A DNA stretch of 64,000 nt. It comes from Actinomycetospora termitidis. GTDB taxonomy: Bacteria > Actinomycetota > Actinomycetes > Mycobacteriales > Pseudonocardiaceae. Positions 59,879 to 64,000 of this stretch are shown piece after piece. The stretch is taken from positions 372,001 through 436,000 of the forward strand of contig NZ_JASVWF010000003.1 in the NCBI RefSeq assembly GCF_030286555.1, written 5' to 3'. A model generated the notes under the pieces. That model was not told the DNA's origin and did not search any database. It saw only the letters and a program-made list of their open reading frames with translations. How positions within the stretch are numbered: position 1 is the stretch's first letter; every line of letters starts with the position of its first letter. Position numbers and translations under genes: made by a program.

Positions 59879-61975
59879 TCAGTTGTTCGCGTCGCCGTTC
59901 GCCTGCCCCTGGCGGGCGGGCGGGGTCCACCGGTCCGCCGAGGCGAACGGGCTGACGCCGAACGGCGGCACGACGACGTCCGCCCGGTCGGCGGGGGCGA
60001 CGAGCGTGGTGGCGGCCTGGAACAGCGGCACCAGCGGGGTGGCCCGCCAGAGCATCGGTTCGACGAGGGCGAGCGCGGTGTCGGTGTCGATCGACCCGGA
60101 GGACGCGCCGTCGAGGATCGACTGCAGCGTCGGGTCGCAGAACCCGGTCACCGACAGCGCCTCGGACGCCTCCGGGGTGCCGTCCTGCGCGAGCGGGGCG
60201 GGCGTCGTCGTGGTCGGGGCGGCCGCGGAGGTGGGCGCCGGCCCGGTGGAGGTGGGCGCCGCACTGGTGGTGGGAGGCGCCGCCGGCGAGGTCGACGGGG
60301 CGACCGGGCGGCTCGTCGTCGTGCGCGGGAGCGCCGGCGAGACCCCCGAGGACGTCGGGGCCTGGCGCCCGGGGCAGCCGATCAGCGAGTCGAGCCCGGC
60401 GACGGGGTCGGCGCCGACCGGCAGCGCGAGCACCGTGACGTCGGCGACGGCCATGTCCGAGGGCGACTTCGGGATCGGCGGTACCGAGGTCGTCGTCTCC
60501 GTCGGCGGGGTCGAGGTGGTGGTCGGCGCCGTGGAGGTGGCCGCCGGCGACGTCGTCGTGGTGCCCGGCACGGCCGAGGAGGTCAGCGGACCGGGCGTGG
60601 ACGGGGTCGCGACGACGGACGGGGTGTCCGACGGGATCGGGCCGCGCCCGGGCGGGAACGGGTTGGACCCGGCGTCGGCGACCACCGTGGTGCCGATCCC
60701 TGCGGCGTTCAGCTGTGCGGCGAGGGTCTCGACCAGCCGGCCGTAGGGCGAGGACTGCGCCGGGGCGGACAGCCGCAGCCGCAGCGCGGTCCCGTCGCGG
60801 GTCCACCGGCCGTCGGGCCCCCGCAGGTAGCCGGCCTGGGCGAGCAGCCGGGTCGCCGTCGCGGGGTCGGGCGCCTGCACCGGGGAGTCGGCGGTCAGCG
60901 TCGGGCGGTAGCCGGGCTCGCTCGGCGCGGTCGCGAAGGCGTCCGCGCGCAGCGCCTGGCCCGGGCCGCCGTCCGCGCCCGCCGCGACGAGGGCCTGCCG
61001 GTCCAGCAGCGAGACCACCGCCCGCCGCACCCGCGGGTCCGAGAGCGGGCCGTCGTCGGAGCGCAGCGCGAGCTGGACCAGCTGCGCCTCGGGGACGGTG
61101 CGGACCGCGAGCGGGCCGGCGGGCCCGGGCGCCGCCGCGCCCAGGGCGTTCAGCGCCGCGAGGTCGTCGCCGTCCGCCCGGAACTGGGTGGCCTGCACGT
61201 CCCCGGTGCGCACCCGGTCGATCAGCGAGGCGTGGTCGGCGGCCTGCAGCACGATCTGGTCGGGGACCGACGGCGTGCCCCAGTAGACGCTGTTGCGGAC
61301 CAGGGTGACCTGGCCACGGATGCGGTCCACCAGGCGCACCGCGTAGGGCCCGCCGGAGACCGGGATGCTGTCCTGCAGCGCCCCGCCCCACGAGCCGGGG
61401 GCGTCCTTGAGCAGGTGGGCGGGCAGCAGGCTGTCGAACAGCGTCTGCCACGCCGGGTAGGGCCGGTCGAAGACGACGTCGACCGCCTTGCCCCCCGCGC
61501 GCGAGCGGACGTCCGAGATCGCGCGGTAGCCCGCCGCGTCGACCACACCGGGCTGCGAGCGCATCTGCTGCCAGAGGTAGACGAAGTCCTCGGCGGCGAT
61601 CGGGGCGTTGTCGCTCCACGCCGCGGCGGGGGCGATCTCGTAGGAGACGGTGTAGGGCCGGGTGGAGGTCACCCGCGCCGAGGTCACCACCGTGGTGTCC
61701 GGCCGCCGCACCCCGTCCGGGCCGACGCGGAAGGCGCTCGGCAGCACCAGCGAGGCGATCGTGCGGCTGGCCGGGGTGAGGTCCGCGATCCGGTGCGGGT
61801 TGAGGCCGCCGCCCAGGTCGTCGACGCCGATGCGCAGCTGGGTCGGGTCCGGTTCGAGCTGCGGCTGCGGGCGGGACGCCGTCGTCGGGGCCTGACCGAC
61901 CACCGGTGGCGGCGACGACGAGCACCCGGCCAGCACCAGCAGACCGGCGAGCACGACGACCAGGAGGGCTCTCAT
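59879..61975 (-). CDS. lpqW: LpqW-like SBP_bac_5 family lipoprotein
   Basis: A 698-residue lipoprotein with lipobox VLAGC (Cys 18). It is an SBP_bac_5-fold protein (LRIGVDDLGGGLNPHRIADL, WSDNAPIAAEDFVYLWQQ, SGGPYAVRLVDR) resembling M. tuberculosis LpqW, which affects PIM/LAM synthesis. The mycobacterial gene also lies near mutT2 and phhB. Two Thr/Pro/Ser-rich insertions (about residues 455-500 and 535-600) interrupt the fold. It is separated from the Opp operon by 120 bases and may be independent of transport. Confidence 0.85.
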   Translation of the reverse strand: MRALLVVVLAGLLVLAGCSSSPPPVVGQAPTTASRPQPQLEPDPTQLRIGVDDLGGGLNPHRIADLTPASRTIASLVLPSAFRVGPDGVRRPDTTVVTSARVTSTRPYTVSYEIAPAAAWSDNAPIAAEDFVYLWQQMRSQPGVVDAAGYRAISDVRSRAGGKAVDVVFDRPYPAWQTLFDSLLPAHLLKDAPGSWGGALQDSIPVSGGPYAVRLVDRIRGQVTLVRNSVYWGTPSVPDQIVLQAADHASLIDRVRTGDVQATQFRADGDDLAALNALGAAAPGPAGPLAVRTVPEAQLVQLALRSDDGPLSDPRVRRAVVSLLDRQALVAAGADGGPGQALRADAFATAPSEPGYRPTLTADSPVQAPDPATATRLLAQAGYLRGPDGRWTRDGTALRLRLSAPAQSSPYGRLVETLAAQLNAAGIGTTVVADAGSNPFPPGRGPIPSDTPSVVATPSTPGPLTSSAVPGTTTTSPAATSTAPTTTSTPPTETTTSVPPIPKSPSDMAVADVTVLALPVGADPVAGLDSLIGCPGRQAPTSSGVSPALPRTTTSRPVAPSTSPAAPPTTSAAPTSTGPAPTSAAAPTTTTPAPLAQDGTPEASEALSVTGFCDPTLQSILDGASSGSIDTDTALALVEPMLWRATPLVPLFQAATTLVAPADRADVVVPPFGVSPFASADRWTPPARQGQANGDANN

Positions 61976-62082
61976 GACGTGGCGGTGCGCGGGGGCCTCT
62001 CGTGCGGCGGCGATGACGGAGGAGTCATCGTGGCACGGTGGGCGGTGGGGGCCGCGTGCGGCCCTTCCGCGCGCGGGCGTAC

Positions 62083-62101
62083 GGAGGTTAGCCTCACCTC
62101 A
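62083..62101. promoter_or_regulatory. Possible IdeR/DtxR iron box over a leaderless promoter
   Basis: GGAGGTTAGCCTCACCTCA matches the IdeR/DtxR 19-base consensus at about 15 positions. It covers TAGCCT (62089-62094), a -10 six bases before the next ATG. Confidence 0.45.
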
Positions 62102-62388
62102 TGGGCAAGCGGGCCGCGACGACGTGGGTGGATGCCCTCGCGCGGCTGCGTCCCCGCGACCGTGCCGCCGCCGGTCCCGTGCCCGTCCCCGCGCCGACCC
62201 GGCTCGTGGTCGATCCGGCCCGGGCGTGCGCGATCACCGGGGCGAAGCGGGCCAAGAAGAAGTGCTGCCGGTCCACGCCCCGCTGCAAGGGCTGCCCCGT
62301 GGTGCTGATGCGCGCCGCGCGGGCCGCCGAGTCCGGGCTGACGGGCAAGGAGCTCGCCCGCGCCGTGAAGCGCGCCCGGGCGGCCTGA
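62101..62388 (+). CDS. Small basic Cys-rich protein
   Basis: A 95-residue protein with a Cys cluster: CAITGAKRAKKKCCRSTP then RCKGCPVVL (five Cys near residues 41-60), and a basic C-terminal helix (AESGLTGKELARAVKRARAA). The Cys spacing suggests a zinc or iron-sulfur site. Similar KKKCC...CKxCPVV proteins occur in other actinobacteria but have no known role. A candidate iron box overlaps its leaderless promoter. Confidence 0.75.
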   Translation: MGKRAATTWVDALARLRPRDRAAAGPVPVPAPTRLVVDPARACAITGAKRAKKKCCRSTPRCKGCPVVLMRAARAAESGLTGKELARAVKRARAA

Positions 62389-62413
62389 CGCCTCACCCCT
62401 GGCCCCACCCGCA

Positions 62414-62458
62414 CGAACGGCACTCTCGCAGCTTCTACGTGCGCGAGAGTGCCGTTCG
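62414..62458. terminator. Bidirectional terminator hairpin (GAACGGCACTCTC family)
   Basis: CGAACGGCACTCTCGC (62414-62429) pairs perfectly with GCGAGAGTGCCGTTCG (62443-62458) between the convergent Cys-rich protein and Nudix genes. It is the best copy of the family. Confidence 0.8.
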
Positions 62459-62462
62459 CGCA

Positions 62463-62867
62463 CTACGGGGAGCCCTCCAGCGCGGCCCGCAGCGCCGGGA
62501 GCAGGACCTCGTCGGCCGGGAGCCACTCCACGCCGTCGAGGTCGTCGATGCCCACCCAGCGCAGGGCCAGGTGCTCCAGGGCGACCGGCTCGGCCCCGTT
62601 CTCCGGGGTGCAGCGGTAGAAGCGCAGGACGAGCTCCTGGCCCGCCCGGCCCGTGACCGGCACGTCCGGCCCGAGGCGGTCCCCGACGACGACCGCGTAC
62701 GCCAGTTCCTCGCGCAGCTCCCGCGCCAGGGCGTCGGTCTCGGACTCGCCGTCCTCCACGGACCCGCCCGGGAGCTCCCAGCGTCCGCGCATGTCCGGCG
62801 GTTCCGCCCGCTGGGCCACGAGCAGCCGCCCGTCCCGCACCACCGCCGCCCCCACCACGACCCGCAC
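62463..62867 (-). CDS. mutT2: Nudix hydrolase (MutT2-like)
   Basis: A 134-residue Nudix protein. The Nudix box GSVEDGESETDALARELREE, plus L of EEL, is near residues 32-54. It should sanitise oxidised or unusual nucleotides. Its neighbour phhB and its size match mycobacterial MutT2. I chose the GTG at 62867, which leaves a 19-base gap to the divergent phhB; an ATG at 62888 would overlap phhB's start codon. Confidence 0.87.
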   Translation of the reverse strand: MRVVVGAAVVRDGRLLVAQRAEPPDMRGRWELPGGSVEDGESETDALARELREELAYAVVVGDRLGPDVPVTGRAGQELVLRFYRCTPENGAEPVALEHLALRWVGIDDLDGVEWLPADEVLLPALRAALEGSP

Positions 62868-62886
62868 GCGTGCATCATGACGTGTC

Positions 62887-63180
62887 ATGGCCGAACTGCT
62901 GTCCGACGACGCCGTCACCCAGGCCCTCGCCGACCTCCCCGGGTGGGAGCGCGACGGCGACTCGATCGTCCGCACCGCGGAGCTGCCGGGCTTCCCGGCC
63001 GCGATCTCCGTGGTGGACGAGGTCGCCGCGGCGGCCGAGGCCGCGAACCACCACCCGGACATCGACATCCGGTACTCGACGCTCACGTTCCGGCTGTCCA
63101 CGCACTCCGAGGGCGGGCTCACCGCGAAGGACCCGGACCTCGCCGCGACGATCTCCGCGGTGATCGACCGACACTCCTGA
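62887..63180 (+). CDS. phhB: 4a-hydroxytetrahydrobiopterin dehydratase (pterin-4a-carbinolamine dehydratase)
   Basis: A 97-residue enzyme. The catalytic motif ANHHPDIDIRYSTLTFRLST is near residues 58-77, with HSEGGLTAKD following. It dehydrates 4a-hydroxytetrahydropterin. In mycobacteria it also sits beside mutT2 (Rv1159A). It is divergent from the Nudix gene and just precedes an MFS gene. Confidence 0.92.
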   Translation: MAELLSDDAVTQALADLPGWERDGDSIVRTAELPGFPAAISVVDEVAAAAEAANHHPDIDIRYSTLTFRLSTHSEGGLTAKDPDLAATISAVIDRHS

Positions 63181-63184
63181 CCCG

Positions 63185-64000
63185 CTGCGCTCCGCGCCGT
63201 TCCTCGCCGTCCTCGCCGCGACCCTCGCGGCGTTCGGCGGCTACGCACTGCTGCTGCCGGTCCTGCCCCTGTGGGCGGCGGCCGGCGGCTCGGGCCCGGG
63301 TCTCGCCGGGTCGGTCACGGGCGTGTTCATGGCCGCGACCGTGGTCTCCCAGCTCGGCGTGCCCGCGCTCCTGCGCGCCGTCGGGCACCGCGCCGCGCTC
63401 GCCCTCGGTGCGCTCGCCCTCGGCCTGCCGGCCGCCCTACTGCCCCTGTCGCCGTCGCTCGCGCTGACGATGCCGGTCGCCGTCGTGCGCGGGATCGGCT
63501 TCGGCGTCCTCACCGTCACCGGCGCCTCGCTGGTCTCGGACCTGGTGCCCGCCCGGATCCGCGGGCGCGCCACCGGGGTCTACGGGATCGCGATCGGGCT
63601 CCCGCAGCTCGTCCTGCTCACCGGCGGGGTGTGGGCGTGGTCCCGGCTGGGGCCGACGACCGTGCTGCTCGTGGGCGCGGTGCTCCCGTTGCTCGCCCTC
63701 CCGGCGATGCTCCTGCTCCCCCGGCGGGTGGTGCCGGCGGGCCTGGATCCCGCCCCGGACGCCACGAACGGGCCGTTCGTCACGGGAGAAGGGGACGAAC
63801 GGCCCGGTGGTGCCGACCCGGCGGGGCTCCGCGCGCGCAGTGCCGCCGGGCCGTGGCTGGTGATGCTCGTGTGCGCCGCGAGCGCGGGCGGGGTCATCAC
63901 GGTGCTCCCACTGACCGGCGCCTCGGCCTCCGCGGCCGTGGCCCTGTTCGCCCTGACGATCGCGCAGCTGGCCGGGCGCGCGGCCTCCGGCGAGCTCGGC
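63185..64000 (+). CDS. MFS transporter, partial (C-terminus outside window)
   Basis: About 272 residues are visible with at least seven hydrophobic segments (for example FLAVLAATLAAFGGYALLLP, ALTMPVAVVRGIGFGVLTV). The frame is closed by a TGA at 63161-63163 and offers no ATG, GTG or TTG before GTG 63319, which would cut off the first membrane segment. CTG 63185, five bases after the phhB stop, is therefore the best start. The loop after segment six contains a hairpin element in frame (63769-63806). Confidence 0.8.
   Translation, partial: MRSAPFLAVLAATLAAFGGYALLLPVLPLWAAAGGSGPGLAGSVTGVFMAATVVSQLGVPALLRAVGHRAALALGALALGLPAALLPLSPSLALTMPVAVVRGIGFGVLTVTGASLVSDLVPARIRGRATGVYGIAIGLPQLVLLTGGVWAWSRLGPTTVLLVGAVLPLLALPAMLLLPRRVVPAGLDPAPDATNGPFVTGEGDERPGGADPAGLRARSAAGPWLVMLVCAASAGGVITVLPLTGASASAAVALFALTIAQLAGRAASGELG
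63769..63806. repeat. Hairpin element inside the MFS coding region
   Basis: CGGGCCGTTCGTC (63769-63781) pairs with GACGAACGGCCCG (63794-63806). It is the ACGAACGGGCCGTTC family otherwise seen as the wrbA/dapE terminator. In frame it encodes NGPFVTGEGDERPGG in a cytoplasmic loop. Confidence 0.65.

Noticed and set aside
58259..62308. A 1349-codon plus-strand open frame antisense to two solute-binding proteins
   Set aside because: It is a GC-skew shadow of real lipoprotein genes with signal peptides and family motifs on the minus strand.

Overview
The window is a very GC-rich actinobacterial chromosome segment with a strong codon-position GC bias. It has GTG and leaderless starts, four-base start/stop overlaps, mycothiol chemistry (mshB plus a mycothiol-dependent enzyme), DUF3107, DUF3117, DUF3152 and DivIVA proteins, and an actinobacterial DapD. 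Gene order matches, from memory, blocks of the Mycobacterium tuberculosis map: Rv3206c-Rv3212 at the left, then Rv1239c-Rv1220c, Rv1211-Rv1201c, Rv1178-Rv1170 and Rv1166-Rv1159A. Together these suggest Pseudonocardiaceae, probably Pseudonocardia-like. That is inference from gene content. There are no rRNA or tRNA genes, no insertion sequences and no phage.

Layout. 1-13.4 kb: partial response regulator, C4-dicarboxylate carrier, MoeZ, DUF3152 protease, TetR, DUF3107, ferritin-like protein, RhlE helicase, a beta-propeller membrane protein, then a coupled hydrolase / MpaB-like / kynureninase operon. 13.4-26.9 kb: a RecB-like nuclease, PHP, PH-domain, MaoC, CorA preceded by a small leader ORF, a BLUF photoreceptor, acyl-CoA dehydrogenase plus malyl-CoA-type lyase, an MgtE_N/CBS protein, DUF1003, Mrp, and a divergent GNAT / XRE-cupin pair. 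26.9-31.1 kb: a probable exopolysaccharide operon (GT2 synthase, polysaccharide deacetylase, alpha-toroid lipoprotein, small membrane protein). 31.2-37.4 kb: DODA dioxygenase / MarR pair, and the sigE-rseA-htrA-tatB envelope-stress operon with a divergent O-methyltransferase. 37.4-47.3 kb: PepA, DUF3117, Tag, DivIVA, two LOG proteins, WrbA, and lysine/DAP genes dapE, dapD and dapC with fdxA. 48.4-53.8 kb: two hypothetical proteins, a compound repeat island (49.0-49.77 kb), mshB, a mycothiol-dependent enzyme, and a divergent MFS / aminoglycoside-kinase pair. 53.9-64 kb: an Opp-type ABC importer, LpqW, a Cys-rich small protein, MutT-type Nudix, PhhB and a truncated MFS gene.

The most unusual structure is non-coding. 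The 49.0-49.77 kb island has a 48-bp direct-repeat array (five copies), a cluster of 25-bp palindromes, and a second 48-bp array of a related unit in the opposite orientation (three copies). A further copy of the 25-bp palindrome lies at the start codon of the XRE-cupin gene 23 kb away. Convergent gene pairs with a gap over about 35 bp carry long hairpins of three sequence families, and one family also sits in frame inside an MFS gene. Other candidates are a Mg2+-type leader ORF before corA, a leaderless ORF coupled to the XRE gene, a long MarR operator with a related half-site at wrbA, and a 29-bp mini-element flanked by direct repeats that appears to have split two overlapping LOG genes.
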